64,000 nt of DNA from Pseudomonadota bacterium (GCA_038533575.1 JBCAYL010000001.1:2288001-2352000), one strand, 5' to 3'; shown: positions 16,928 to 26,023, counted from the first letter of the stretch. Notes: generated from the letters alone by a model not told the origin. Made by a program: numbers and translations.

Positions 16928-17520
16928 AGCATCTCCTCAGCCTGCGCGAGGTCCTCTGGCGTGTTGATATTGAAGAACGCGCCGTCGTCGAAGGCGGCCG
17001 TGGCCGCCCCGTGGCTGTCGGTCCAGAGGACGACCTTGCGCAGGCCCTGGCCGAGGGCAGAGCGGAGATCCTCGCGCAGGGAGACCGGCCAGTACCCGAA
17101 GGTCGGATGCCGGTTCGTGCGTCCGCCTTCCCAGGTGGCGGAGAGCGCTAGCGGCGTGGAGGCTTTCGCTGCCGCGCGCTCGAGACGCTCGGCGAGGTCC
17201 ATCGGGAAAAACGGGGTATCAGCCGCGGCCGTTACGATATGCGTCGCCCCCACAGACTGCGCCCAATCGAGCCCGGCGAGCACGCCTGCGAGGGGGCCCG
17301 GTTGATCGGCGATGCTGTCGGCGATGATAGGCAGGCCGAAGGGGTAGTAGCGTCGCGCATCCCCGTTTGCATTGATGGCAAGGCCCGCCACCTGCCCTTC
17401 GAGCCGTTCGATGACGCGATCCATGAGCGTGCGCCCGCCAAGCTCGAGAAGGCCCTTGTCGACCCCGCCCATGCGCGCGCCCTTCCCGCCCGCGAGGATC
17501 ACGCCAACGGGCAGCTTCAT
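16924..17520 (-). CDS. mobA: Molybdenum cofactor guanylyltransferase MobA
   Basis: A 198-residue nucleotidyltransferase that transfers GMP from GTP to Mo-molybdopterin to make the bis-MGD cofactor. The GTP loop is VILAGGKGARMGGVDKGLL at the N-terminus; TAAADTPFFP carries the metal-binding Asp. The start at 17520 overlaps the fdhD stop by four bases. Its presence predicts DMSO-reductase-family enzymes such as formate dehydrogenase or nitrate reductase, none of which is in the window. Confidence 0.94.
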   Translation of the reverse strand: MKLPVGVILAGGKGARMGGVDKGLLELGGRTLMDRVIERLEGQVAGLAINANGDARRYYPFGLPIIADSIADQPGPLAGVLAGLDWAQSVGATHIVTAAADTPFFPMDLAERLERAAAKASTPLALSATWEGGRTNRHPTFGYWPVSLREDLRSALGQGLRKVVLWTDSHGAATAAFDDGAFFNINTPEDLAQAEEML

Positions 17521-18347
17521 GACCGGACGAGCCTCCCCGCTCCGCTCAGGCATGCATATCGCCGCCCCTTGAGCCGCCCGATGAGCGTGAGCCCCACCTG
17601 CTGCGCGATTTCCACGCCCCAGGCCGTGAAGCCAGAGCGGGATGCGAGCACCGGGATACCCATGAGCGCGCATTTGATGACCATCTCGGAGGTGAGACGG
17701 CCTGTCGTGTAGAGGACCTTGTCCGCCCCGCTCACGCCTTCCGAGCGCATCCAGCCTGCCACCTTGTCCACCGCGTTATGGCGGCCGACATCCTCCATGT
17801 AGACGAGCGGGCGATCTCGCACGCAGAGCACCGTGCCATGGATCGCGCCAGCGGAAAGATAGAGCGATGGCGTGCGGTTGATCTTCTCGGAAAGTGTGAA
17901 GAGCCAGCTTTCCCGAAGCTCCCCGGGCGCCAGCGTCAGCCCCTCGAGCCCCGCCATCATGTCGCCGAAGACAGTCCCCACGGCACAGCCCGACGTCCGC
18001 GTTTTCTTGGCGAGCTTTGCCTCGTGGTCGGTCTCGCGGGCCGTCCGCACGACGACGGTCGCGACCTCTTCGTCGTAATCGACGCGGGTGACGTCCTCGT
18101 CAGGGGCGAGCATGCCCTGGTTCGCCAGAAAGCCCAGGGCCAGGTATTCGGGATAGTCTCCGATCGTCATTGCCGTAACGATCTCCCGCGCGTTGAGAAA
18201 GATCGTGAGCGGGCGTTCCTCCACCACACGCAGCTCGTGCGGCGCGCCCGCTGCATCGACGGCGCGCACCGTCCGTGTCAGCCCCGGGCAGTCCGGGTCC
18301 GGCGCGATGATGTAATCCGAGGCGATATCGAGCGTGCCCATTTGCAT
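17517..18347 (-). CDS. fdhD: Formate dehydrogenase accessory sulfurtransferase FdhD-like
   Basis: A 276-residue protein of the FdhD family, which delivers sulfur to the bis-MGD cofactor of formate dehydrogenase. Family signatures are EERPLTIFLN, DVGRHNAVDKV and SRSGFTAWGVEIA. In E. coli FdhD, Cys121 and Cys124 form the CxxC sulfur-relay loop; here only Cys121 is present (SGCAVGT) and position 124 is Gly. Start could be 18347 or 18341 (MGTLDI). It leads the Moco operon and is divergent from azlC. Confidence 0.92.
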   Translation of the reverse strand: MQMGTLDIASDYIIAPDPDCPGLTRTVRAVDAAGAPHELRVVEERPLTIFLNAREIVTAMTIGDYPEYLALGFLANQGMLAPDEDVTRVDYDEEVATVVVRTARETDHEAKLAKKTRTSGCAVGTVFGDMMAGLEGLTLAPGELRESWLFTLSEKINRTPSLYLSAGAIHGTVLCVRDRPLVYMEDVGRHNAVDKVAGWMRSEGVSGADKVLYTTGRLTSEMVIKCALMGIPVLASRSGFTAWGVEIAQQVGLTLIGRLKGRRYACLSGAGRLVRS

Positions 18348-18398
18348 CCACTCATGCTGCGAGATAGCGGTGCGGTCGCGGCAGGTTAGGAGAGGATC

Positions 18399-19106
18399 GT
18401 GGGCGAGGCCACCCGGAAAGCGGCATTCACGCTGGGCGTTCGGCACGGTCTGCCCTTCATCGTGCTGCTCGTCCCCTTCGGCGCGCTTTTCGGCGTCGTC
18501 GGCACCGAAGCCGGCCTCTCGCTCGTGGAGGTCATGAGCTTTTCAATCGTGGTCGTCGCCGGTGCCGCGCAATTCACGGCCGTGGCCATGATGCAGGACG
18601 CGGTGCCCACGCTCATCGTCATCCTCACCGCGCTGGCGGTAAACCTGCGCATGGCGATGTATTCGGCAGCGCTGACCCCGCACCTCGGCCATGCGCCCTT
18701 CTGGCAGCGCGCGTTCATCGCGTATTTCATGGTGGATCAGGCCTTTGCCCTCGCCTCTGTCACCTACGAGGAACGGACCGACTGGTCGCTCCAGGAAAAG
18801 GTGGCCTACTATTTCGGCGTGATCGTTCCGGTGGCGCCGTGCTGGTATCTTGCCACGCTGGGCGGTGCCCTTGTCGGCGAAGCCGTCCCCGAGGCGCTGG
18901 CACTCGATTTCGCGCTGCCCATCGTGTTTCTCGCCCTGATCGCGCCCGCGCTCCGGACGGCCGCCCATGTCGCGGCGGCGGGGACATCCATCGTGGTCGC
19001 GCTCCTTCTGGCGTGGCTTCCGTTCTCACTCGGCCTGCTCGTGGCTGCCATCAGCGCGATGATCGTCGGCGCGCGCGTGGAGCTTTGGCAGGAGACAGGG
19101 CGATGA
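18399..19106 (+). CDS. azlC: AzlC-family branched-chain amino acid exporter, large subunit
   Basis: A 235-residue inner-membrane protein with several helices and family motifs VRHGLPFIVLLVPFGALFG and VVAGAAQFTAVAMM. With AzlD it forms an exporter of branched-chain or other amino acids. The start is GTG 18399, preceded by GGAGAGG. The stop overlaps azlD by ATGA. Confidence 0.92.
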   Translation: MGEATRKAAFTLGVRHGLPFIVLLVPFGALFGVVGTEAGLSLVEVMSFSIVVVAGAAQFTAVAMMQDAVPTLIVILTALAVNLRMAMYSAALTPHLGHAPFWQRAFIAYFMVDQAFALASVTYEERTDWSLQEKVAYYFGVIVPVAPCWYLATLGGALVGEAVPEALALDFALPIVFLALIAPALRTAAHVAAAGTSIVVALLLAWLPFSLGLLVAAISAMIVGARVELWQETGR

Positions 19107-19432
19107 TCGACGCCTCCACCTGGCAGGTCTGGACGGTCATCATCGCGCTCGGAATCGGGAGCTATGCCTTCCGGCTGTCCTTCCTGGGCCTCATCGGCGC
19201 CCGCGCCATGCCCGGCTGGGTGCTCAGGCACTTGCGGTATACCGCGGTCGCCGTTTTGCCCGGGCTCGTGGCACCCGCCGTCATCTGGCCCGAGGCCACG
19301 GGTGGCGCGCTCGATCCTGCCCGGCTCTCAGCCGCCATCGTCACCTGCGTGGTGGGTTACCTCAGCCGAAACGTCGTCGCAGCCGTGGGAGCGGGCGCTA
19401 CCACGCTCTACACGCTGCTCTGGCTGCTCTAG
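19103..19432 (+). CDS. azlD: AzlD-family exporter, small subunit
   Basis: A 109-residue protein with three to four membrane helices (WTVIIALGIGSYAFRLSFL; VAVLPGLVAPAVIW; a C-terminal LYTLLWLL). It is the obligate partner of AzlC, overlapping it by four bases. The end overlaps the convergent lipoprotein gene by four bases. Confidence 0.9.
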   Translation: MIDASTWQVWTVIIALGIGSYAFRLSFLGLIGARAMPGWVLRHLRYTAVAVLPGLVAPAVIWPEATGGALDPARLSAAIVTCVVGYLSRNVVAAVGAGATTLYTLLWLL

Positions 19433-20037
19433 AGCGTCGCCGTCTCCCAGAACTTCTCTTTGTCGGCATCATCGTCCTGCCGAAATTCGAGCCTCGTGAT
19501 GCCCGGCTGATCGAGAAGCTGGTCGTGGAGCCGGTCCGGGAACCACGTGGTTTCCACCTGAAACGGCAGCCCCGGCGCGCGCGCGAGGACAGACGAGACC
19601 GAGCGGGTGCAGAGCGCGTCGGGCACAGGCCCTTCCTTGCGCACCTCGGCGAGGATGTATCGGGCCGTGGCTGGTGGCACCTCGGAAATCTGCAGCGTCG
19701 TCCAGAACGTGGACCGCGTGTGGTAATCGACGAAGGCCCGCCGCGCGGGCTCTGTGATGCCGAAGATCACGTCATGCTGTTCGGGCAGGGCGGGATGCTC
19801 GAACGTGCCAGCGGGGTCGAAGACCACCCGCTGATCCGCGTGGATGAAGAGCGCCGTATGCGCGCCGTAGTCGGAGCCGACATTGAAGGACGTGAAAACC
19901 TCGACCCGCGTCGGGCCACGCGTTGCCACGAAGGCATTCGCCACCGCCGCGGGATCGGCGAAGACACGCCTTTTGGTCGAGCACCCGGCCAGAAGGGCCG
20001 GCGCGCCCAGAAGGAACGCGCGACGATCCACGGGCAC
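19429..20037 (-). CDS. Predicted Tat-type/lipoprotein of unknown function
   Basis: A 202-residue protein starting MPVDRRAFLLGAPALLAGCS: an RR pair, a hydrophobic stretch and a lipobox (LLAGC), so it is probably exported and lipid-anchored. The body contains TSFNVGSDYGAHTALFIHAD and CTRSVSSVLARAPG, somewhat like NlpC/P60-type or DUF4105-type hydrolase cores, but no firm family can be named. It begins immediately after the stop of the cytochrome oxidase subunit IV gene and is likely co-expressed with it. Confidence 0.75.
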   Translation of the reverse strand: MPVDRRAFLLGAPALLAGCSTKRRVFADPAAVANAFVATRGPTRVEVFTSFNVGSDYGAHTALFIHADQRVVFDPAGTFEHPALPEQHDVIFGITEPARRAFVDYHTRSTFWTTLQISEVPPATARYILAEVRKEGPVPDALCTRSVSSVLARAPGLPFQVETTWFPDRLHDQLLDQPGITRLEFRQDDDADKEKFWETATL

Positions 20038-20187
20038 TTAGCCGTTGACGAGATAAAGCAGAATGAGGGCCACGATGCAGATCACCATGCCACGGCCGAC
20101 AATGGACAAGAACTGCGCGAAGGTCTTCTCCTGCGTCTCGATATTCATCGTGCCATGCTCGTGCGTTTCGGCGTGGTCGTCGGCCAT
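20038..20187 (-). CDS. aa3-type cytochrome c oxidase subunit IV
   Basis: A 49-residue protein: a His-rich hydrophilic head (MADDHAETHEHGTMNIE), the family motif QEKTFAQFLSIV and a single membrane helix ending LILLYLVNG. This is the small subunit IV of the alphaproteobacterial aa3 oxidase; in Paracoccus and Rhodobacter the subunit is dispensable for activity. A GGAGAGAG ribosome site precedes the ATG. Subunits I-III are not in the window. Confidence 0.88.
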   Translation of the reverse strand: MADDHAETHEHGTMNIETQEKTFAQFLSIVGRGMVICIVALILLYLVNG

Positions 20188-20302
20188 GGGTCTCTCTCCG
20201 TTTGACTTGCGCATGGCATACCGTGGCACGCAGGCCCTGTCACGGTGCCAAAGGCGCGCAGCGCGTGCTTCCGATTGGGGGCCGATCTGCTAGAAGCCCG
20301 GC

Positions 20303-20713
20303 ATGGGCGGCCAGCAGGATCTCCAGGCTCTTTTCGCGGGAATGTCCCCGGTGTTGAACCCGGGCACCTACGGCTTCGCCACCGTCACAACGATCGAAGA
20401 AGCAACCGCGCTCACGCCCGTCATGATCATGCATGAGGCAGAGGCGATCACGGTCATCCTACGCTGGAGTGCCGCAGAAGAGGCGGGGCTCACGCCGGAA
20501 TTCCACTGTTGCTGGATCACCCTCAATATACACTCCGCGCTCGATGCGGTGGGCTTTCTGGCGGCCATTTCCACGCGGCTCGCGGGGCTGGGTATGGGGA
20601 TCAATCCCGTGGCGGGCTTCTACCACGATCACCTCTTCCTGCCCGCCGACCGGGCGGAAGACGCCATGCAGGAACTCGCGCGGATCGTGGTCGAGGCTCA
20701 GACCGCCCGATAA
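20303..20713 (+). CDS. ACT-domain protein
   Basis: A 136-residue protein with two ACT-like halves; the second (HSALDAVGFLAAISTRLAGLGM, then GINPVAGFYHDHLFLP) is the clearer. ACT domains bind small ligands, often amino acids, and no catalytic domain is fused here. The ATG at 20303 is taken. It is divergent from the oxidase subunit gene and its last 16 bases overlap the convergent metallo-hydrolase gene. Confidence 0.8.
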   Translation: MGGQQDLQALFAGMSPVLNPGTYGFATVTTIEEATALTPVMIMHEAEAITVILRWSAAEEAGLTPEFHCCWITLNIHSALDAVGFLAAISTRLAGLGMGINPVAGFYHDHLFLPADRAEDAMQELARIVVEAQTAR

Positions 20714-21744
20714 ACGAAGGCACCCGCCTCGTTGAGCTCCCGCGTCACCGCTCCCCGATGAAAGAGGTGCTGGCAATGGGCGAAGGCCTCCACCAGAGCG
20801 AGGCCGTATTCTCCCTTGCCGATCTCGCGCTTGAAGATCGGAAGGAACGTCTCGCCTGCGGTGCTGGGCGTCTCGAGATGCGCCAGGAGCCGCCGCAGGA
20901 CGCCGTGGTGATTGTCCATCAGCTGACCTAGGCGCAGCGGAAGCCCCTGGAAGGGTCTCTTATGCCCCGGCAGCGCCAGCTGCTGCGGCTCCGCGAATGC
21001 GCTCAGGCGCTCGCAGGAGGCGATCCAGTCGGCGACCGGGTCCGCCTCGGGCTCGGTTGGGTAGAGGCCGATATTAGGGCTGATGCCGGGAATGATCTGA
21101 TCCCCGGTAAGTACGAGCCCGTCATCACGAGACCAGAAGGTGGCATGATCAGGCGCGTGTCCCGACCCGAGGCGCACGACCCAGGTCCTGCCGCCGAAGC
21201 GGATCACATCGCCCTCACTGAGCCGGGTATAGCCCAGAGGCATGTGCTCGACGACATCCGCGAAGTTGAAGGGACGCTCGTCCAGCCGCGCCGCCAGCAC
21301 GGCCGCATCCATGCCCGCCCGTTTGTAGAAACGGACTGTTTCCGGCGGATACTTCTCCTGCACGTCGAGCGTGAGCATGCGTGCCGTGAGCCACGCCGTA
21401 CGGGTCATGAAGAGCTCGGCGCCCTCCGCCTGGAAGCGCCCGGCATATCCGACATGGTCAGGATGGTGATGCGTGCAAATCACCCTTGATATGGGCTTCC
21501 CGCCCAGCGCACCGGAGCGCAAGGTCTCCAGCGCCGCCTCGCCCTTCGGCCAGCGCATGCCCGCGTCGATCAGGGTCCAGCTGTCGCCCTCGTCAAAGGC
21601 GTAGAGGTTGACGTGATCGAGCGCCATCGGCAGCGGAAACCGAAGCCAGAGGACACCCTCGGCCACCTCCACACCCTTGCCCGGGGGAGGCGGCTCCGCA
21701 ACGGGATAGCTTAGGAGAGCGGCCTCCGCCTGCCGATCGCTCAT
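20698..21744 (-). CDS. Metallo-beta-lactamase-fold hydrolase
   Basis: A 348-residue protein with the two-metal motif THHHPDH, a GSGHAPDH His, GDQI Asp and PGHKRPF, so the metal site is complete. The family includes glyoxalase II and many thioesterases and lactonases. A C-terminal helical extension of about 90 residues follows the hydrolase core. It lies 40 bases downstream of the DmdC-like gene on the same strand, so a thioester substrate in the same pathway is plausible but unproven. Confidence 0.88.
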   Translation of the reverse strand: MSDRQAEAALLSYPVAEPPPPGKGVEVAEGVLWLRFPLPMALDHVNLYAFDEGDSWTLIDAGMRWPKGEAALETLRSGALGGKPISRVICTHHHPDHVGYAGRFQAEGAELFMTRTAWLTARMLTLDVQEKYPPETVRFYKRAGMDAAVLAARLDERPFNFADVVEHMPLGYTRLSEGDVIRFGGRTWVVRLGSGHAPDHATFWSRDDGLVLTGDQIIPGISPNIGLYPTEPEADPVADWIASCERLSAFAEPQQLALPGHKRPFQGLPLRLGQLMDNHHGVLRRLLAHLETPSTAGETFLPIFKREIGKGEYGLALVEAFAHCQHLFHRGAVTRELNEAGAFVYRAV

Positions 21745-21784
21745 CGCGCGCCCTTCCGCGGGCCGGGCTCGCGCCCGGCAAGCG

Positions 21785-23497
21785 TCACGCGGCGAGCTCG
21801 TCTGCGGTCAGCGCATAGATCCCCTCGGCACCGGCTTTGGCATGGACGAAATGGCCCAGATGCTGCGGCAGGAGACGCTCGATATAAAAGCGCGCCATCT
21901 TCACGCGGGTCTCGTCTCCGGCCATCGCGGCCTTCAAGTGGAAATGCGCGCCGAGCACGCGGGCAAAGCCCAGCATGTACGGCACGGCGCCCGCAAAGCG
22001 ATCGTTCAGATCGCCTTGCGCCACGAGCCAGTCCGTCGTCTCCGACAACGTCTCGCAGGCGTGCCACACGGCCTTGGCAAGCTCCGGGAAGCGGGCCTTG
22101 GCCTCTTCCGCGTGGCTCTCGATCTCCTCGAAGAGCGCGCTCGCGGCCTCGCCGCCATCCATCATCTTGCGGGCCACGAGGTCCATGGCCTGGATGCCGT
22201 TGGTGCCCTCGTAGATCGTCGTGATGCGCACGTCGCGGCTGTACTGCGCGGCGCCTGTCTCTTCGACGAAGCCCATGCCACCATGGATCTGCACGCCCTG
22301 CTCGGCCACATCGATGCCCACCTCGGAGCCGAAGGACTTCGCGATGGGCGTGAGCAGCGCGGCGCGTGCCTTCCAGGCCTTGTCGCCCGTCGCGGTGGCC
22401 ATGTCGATGGCTTGCGCGCAGGCCACGCCAATGCATCGTGCGGCGAAGATATCGGCCTTCATGGATGTCAGCATGCGGCGCACGTCGGCGTGATCGACGA
22501 TGGTGCCGCGTCCACCTTGGAGCATGCTTTTGCCCTGCGTGCGGTCCATGGCGTAGGCCAGCGCGTGCTGGTAGGCGCCCTCGGCCACGCCAATGCCCTG
22601 CATCCCGACACCGAGGCGGGCATTGTTCATCATGGTGAACATGCAGGCCATGCCGTTGTGCTCCTCGCCCACGAGCCAGCCGCGCGCGCCGTCGAACTCC
22701 ATGACGCAGGTCGGCGAGCCATGGATGCCGAGCTTGTGCTCGAGGCTCACGACGCGCAGCGAGTTACGCTCACCAGGCGTGCCATCCTCGTTGGGGATGA
22801 ACTTAGGCACCATGAAGAGCGTGATGCCCTTGGGCCCTGGCACACCGTCCGGCAGCCGCGCGAGCACGAGATGGCAGGTGTTCTCGACGAAATCGCTGTC
22901 ACCCCAGGTGATGTAGATCTTCTGCCCGGTGATCTTGTAGGAGCCATCTCCCTGCGGCTCGGCCTTCGTGCGCAGGGCGCCCACGTCGGAGCCCGCCTGC
23001 GGCTCGGTCAGGTTCATGGTGCCGGACCACTGCCCGCTCACCAGCTTCTCGAGGTAGATGTCCTTGAGCTGATCGGAGGCGTGATGCTCGAGCGCCTCGA
23101 TCTGACCCTGGGAGAGGAGCGGCAGGAGATGCAGCGAAATGCAGGCGCCGGACATCATGTCGTTCCAGGCTGACGCAACACCCATCGGGAGCCCCATGCC
23201 ACCATGCTCGGGCTGCGCAGCCATGCCGACCCAGCCGCCGTCTTTGATTGCATCATAGCCCGCGGCAAAGCCCGGGGGCGTCCGAACTACGCCATTCTCG
23301 AGCTTGGCCGGGTGCACGTCGCCGTGCCGCTGGAGCGGCGCGATGATCTCATCGCACATCTTGCCGGCTTCGGTCAGCACGGCGTCGAGCAGGTCGGGCT
23401 GCGCTTCGGAGAAGCGCTCCGTCGCGGCCACCGGCGCCATGGGGACCACGGCATCGAAAATGAACTGATAATCGGAAACAGGAGAGCGGTAGGGCAT
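21785..23497 (-). CDS. Acyl-CoA dehydrogenase with C-terminal extension (DmdC-like)
   Basis: A 570-residue flavin acyl-CoA dehydrogenase. The N-terminal MPYRSPVSDYQFIFD, the FAD/substrate loop TEPQAGSDVGALRTKA, YITWGDSDF and the catalytic-Glu motif TTIYEGTNGIQ are intact. The about 570-residue length with an extra C-terminal helical domain is that of the DmdC group, whose characterised members oxidise 3-methylmercaptopropionyl-CoA in DMSP breakdown. Other members use different acyl-CoAs, so the substrate is not certain. GAGGAAGAG precedes the ATG. Electrons would pass through ETF to ETF-QO (9.6-11.3 kb). Confidence 0.9.
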   Translation of the reverse strand: MPYRSPVSDYQFIFDAVVPMAPVAATERFSEAQPDLLDAVLTEAGKMCDEIIAPLQRHGDVHPAKLENGVVRTPPGFAAGYDAIKDGGWVGMAAQPEHGGMGLPMGVASAWNDMMSGACISLHLLPLLSQGQIEALEHHASDQLKDIYLEKLVSGQWSGTMNLTEPQAGSDVGALRTKAEPQGDGSYKITGQKIYITWGDSDFVENTCHLVLARLPDGVPGPKGITLFMVPKFIPNEDGTPGERNSLRVVSLEHKLGIHGSPTCVMEFDGARGWLVGEEHNGMACMFTMMNNARLGVGMQGIGVAEGAYQHALAYAMDRTQGKSMLQGGRGTIVDHADVRRMLTSMKADIFAARCIGVACAQAIDMATATGDKAWKARAALLTPIAKSFGSEVGIDVAEQGVQIHGGMGFVEETGAAQYSRDVRITTIYEGTNGIQAMDLVARKMMDGGEAASALFEEIESHAEEAKARFPELAKAVWHACETLSETTDWLVAQGDLNDRFAGAVPYMLGFARVLGAHFHLKAAMAGDETRVKMARFYIERLLPQHLGHFVHAKAGAEGIYALTADELAA

Positions 23498-23583
23498 CTC
23501 TTCCTCGCGGCTTGTGCGGATTTCACATTGGTTGACCCGCACGTTATATGCGGCGGCGAGCGAGGCAATGGAAACGCGGCGTC

Positions 23584-24513
23584 ATGACCCAAGAGCCAGA
23601 GAGTGGGACCCGGCGCCTCCACGACGTGGCACCCGCAGCGGCGTTGCTTCGCGCCGGAGAGCTCGTCGCCTTCCCCACGGAGACAGTCTATGGCCTCGGT
23701 GCCGACGCGCTCAATCCGGCCGCTGTGGCTCGTATCTTCGAGGCGAAGGGCCGCCCGCGCTTCAACCCGCTCATCGTCCATGTCCCATCGCTCGCGGCTG
23801 CGCGTTCGCTCGCGGAGCTGCCCGATTGGGCAGAGGCACTGGCCGCTGCGTTCTGGCCCGGGGCACTCACACTCGTGGTGCCGCATCGCGGCTCCGTGCC
23901 CGATCTCGTCACCGCGGGCATGGCCACCGTCGGGCTGCGCGTGCCTGCCCATCCCCTTGCCCTTGCGCTTCTGGAAGTCACGGGCCCTCTTGCCGCGCCA
24001 TCGGCCAATCCATCGGGCCGAGTGAGCCCGACAACGGCGGACCATGTCCTCTCCGGGCTCGACGGGCGCATCGCCGCCGTCCTCGACGGTGGCCCCACGG
24101 AGGTGGGCCTGGAAAGCACGATCATCGGAGGGCCGGAGCCCACGCTTCTGCGCCCGGGCGGCATCCCCGCAGAGGCCATCGAGGCCGCGCTCGGCGTGCC
24201 GCTTCTGGCCCATGCGCCTGCCGCGAACGCCCCCACCGCACCGGGACAGCTTGCCTCGCACTACGCCCCGTCCGGGGCCGTGCGGCTCGACGCACTCACT
24301 GCGCTCGCGGGCGAAGTGCATCTCGGCTTCGGTCCGGTTTCGGGGGATGTGTCCTTGAGCGAGACGGGCGATCTGCGTGAAGCGGCGGCACGGCTCTTCG
24401 CGCTGCTTCGGGAGCTCGACACGGGCGCGCCCATCGCCGTGGCACCGATCCCGGAAACCGGGCTTGGCGTCGCGATCAATGACAGGCTGCGGCGCGCGGC
24501 GGCCCCGCGCTAG
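23584..24513 (+). CDS. L-threonylcarbamoyladenylate synthase (Sua5/YrdC type)
   Basis: A 309-residue protein that makes threonylcarbamoyl-AMP from Thr, bicarbonate and ATP for the t6A37 modification of tRNA. The YrdC core is seen (FPTETVYGLGADALNPAAV, KGRPRFNPLIVH, APSANPSGRVSPTTA), followed by a Sua5 C-terminal domain (GQLASHYAPSGAVRL), which makes it the long form. The start is ATG 23584; the frame is open upstream to 23548. The stop overlaps the convergent AlgH gene. Confidence 0.94.
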   Translation: MTQEPESGTRRLHDVAPAAALLRAGELVAFPTETVYGLGADALNPAAVARIFEAKGRPRFNPLIVHVPSLAAARSLAELPDWAEALAAAFWPGALTLVVPHRGSVPDLVTAGMATVGLRVPAHPLALALLEVTGPLAAPSANPSGRVSPTTADHVLSGLDGRIAAVLDGGPTEVGLESTIIGGPEPTLLRPGGIPAEAIEAALGVPLLAHAPAANAPTAPGQLASHYAPSGAVRLDALTALAGEVHLGFGPVSGDVSLSETGDLREAAARLFALLRELDTGAPIAVAPIPETGLGVAINDRLRRAAAPR

Positions 24514-25109
24514 GCCCGCCCGCCCTCGGCCGAAAGCAGAAGCGGATCGATCCCGAGGCTCTTCAGAGCCCCCACCCATTTGCCGCCGTGATCCTCGCCG
24601 AAGACGAAATCCGCCGTGGCCGGGCAGGTGAGCCATCCGTTGGCCGCGATCTCACCCTCGATCTGACCGGGCCCCCACCCCGCATAGCCCAGCGCAAGCA
24701 CCGAGGCTTCGGGCCCCTCGCCCCGCGCGATATCCTCGAGGATGTCGAGCGTGGCGGTCATGCCCACCGTCCCGTCGACCTGCAGGGTACTCTCGTTGGC
24801 GACGTAGTCGGGAGAATGAAGCACGAAGCCGCGACCGTGTTCCACAGGTCCCCCGAAGAGGACGCGGATGTCGCGGCTTTTGTCGGTACCGGTGATCTCG
24901 AGCTGCTCGAGGAGGTCCGCGAAGCGCACATCCTCGGCGGGTTTGTTCACGATGAGGCCCATCGCGCCCTCGTCGGAATGCGCGCACATGAAGATGACGG
25001 CGCGGTCAAAGCGCGGATCACTCATGCCCGGCATGGCGATGAGAAGCTGGCCTGTGAGGTCGGTCGGGGCGCTCTGCTCGGTCACCCGTAATACATGCGC
25101 GCTCAACAT
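24510..25109 (-). CDS. YqgE/AlgH-family protein
   Basis: A 199-residue protein with family signatures LTGQLLIAMPGMSDPRFDRA, GAMGLIVNKP, FGGPVEHGRGFVLH and LGYAGWGPGQIEGEI. The family is widespread in proteobacteria; the name AlgH comes from an effect on alginate regulation in Pseudomonas, but the biochemical role is not established. An internal GTG at 25085 is an alternative start. Confidence 0.93.
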   Translation of the reverse strand: MLSAHVLRVTEQSAPTDLTGQLLIAMPGMSDPRFDRAVIFMCAHSDEGAMGLIVNKPAEDVRFADLLEQLEITGTDKSRDIRVLFGGPVEHGRGFVLHSPDYVANESTLQVDGTVGMTATLDILEDIARGEGPEASVLALGYAGWGPGQIEGEIAANGWLTCPATADFVFGEDHGGKWVGALKSLGIDPLLLSAEGGRA

Positions 25110-25207
25110 CGGTGCTGCAAGGGCGACACGATCACAGGACGGCGGGAATGCGCGTGGTCCCGCTTTTGTGACTCGTGTCAGCGGTGAATGCTGCCTATTT
25201 CGGCTGC

Positions 25208-26023
25208 ATGTCTGCTGCCCGCACCCTCTTTTGCACCGCGTCGATCTGCGCGCTCCTCGCGAGCCCCCTTCCCGCTCAAGGCCTGTTCGACGGTGATATC
25301 ATCACGGCCGAGGTGCTACCGGGCTGGCGCGAAGAGGGCATGGGCCACATGGCCGCGATTCGGCTGACCTTGGAACAAGGCTGGAAAACATATTGGCGCG
25401 CGCCCGGTGATGCCGGGATCCCGCCCATCTTCGAATTCGGCAGTTCCGAGAATCTTGCCTCCCTGCGCCCGCACTGGCCGGTGCCGGAGATCTTCGATCA
25501 GGGAGGCATGCGCTCCATCGGCTACGAGCGTGAGGTCATCATCCCCCTCTACCTGACGCGGCGGGACGCCGATGCGCCCATCCGCGTGAGCGGCACGCTC
25601 CATGTGGGCGTTTGCGAGGAAGTCTGCGTTCCCGCGCAGCTTCCCATCGATGTGGTCCTGCCTGCACAGGGTGCCGCGGATGCGGAGATCTCTGCCGCCC
25701 TCGCCGACCGCCCCATGACGGAGGCCGAGGCGCGCGTGGGCGCCGTCACCTGCGCCGTCACGCCGACAGAGAACGGTCTTTCGCTCACGGTGCGCGCGGA
25801 GCTGCCCGCCATCGGAGCCGCGGAAGAGGTGGCCATCGAGACGGCGGACCCGACCGTCTGGGTCGCTGAGCCCAGCGTGACCCGTGCGGACGATGTGCTC
25901 ACCGCCCAGACGGACCTTGTGCGCTACAATGCAGAGCCCTTCGCCTTCGATCGCTCTGGGCTGCGGATGACCGTCTTCGCTGCGGGCGCCGCGGTGGATA
26001 TCCGCGGCTGTACCGGCGGCTAG
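25208..26023 (+). CDS. Exported DsbD N-terminal-domain-like protein
   Basis: A 271-residue protein with a signal peptide (MSAARTLFCTASICALLASP). The body has TLEQGWKTYWRAPGDAGIPP and VGVCEEVCVPAQ, the pattern of the periplasmic N-terminal domain of DsbD/ScsB-type thiol reductants, with two closely spaced cysteines. No membrane core follows, so it is a stand-alone periplasmic domain that may pass electrons to or from another thiol protein. ATG 25208 is preferred over 25175 because the signal peptide begins there. It overlaps the RND permease gene tail to tail by four bases. Confidence 0.8.
   Translation: MSAARTLFCTASICALLASPLPAQGLFDGDIITAEVLPGWREEGMGHMAAIRLTLEQGWKTYWRAPGDAGIPPIFEFGSSENLASLRPHWPVPEIFDQGGMRSIGYEREVIIPLYLTRRDADAPIRVSGTLHVGVCEEVCVPAQLPIDVVLPAQGAADAEISAALADRPMTEAEARVGAVTCAVTPTENGLSLTVRAELPAIGAAEEVAIETADPTVWVAEPSVTRADDVLTAQTDLVRYNAEPFAFDRSGLRMTVFAAGAAVDIRGCTGG

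Noticed and set aside
21842-23173. A 443-residue open frame on the plus strand
   Set aside because: It is the antisense of the acyl-CoA dehydrogenase, rich in His/Arg, with no recognisable domain.
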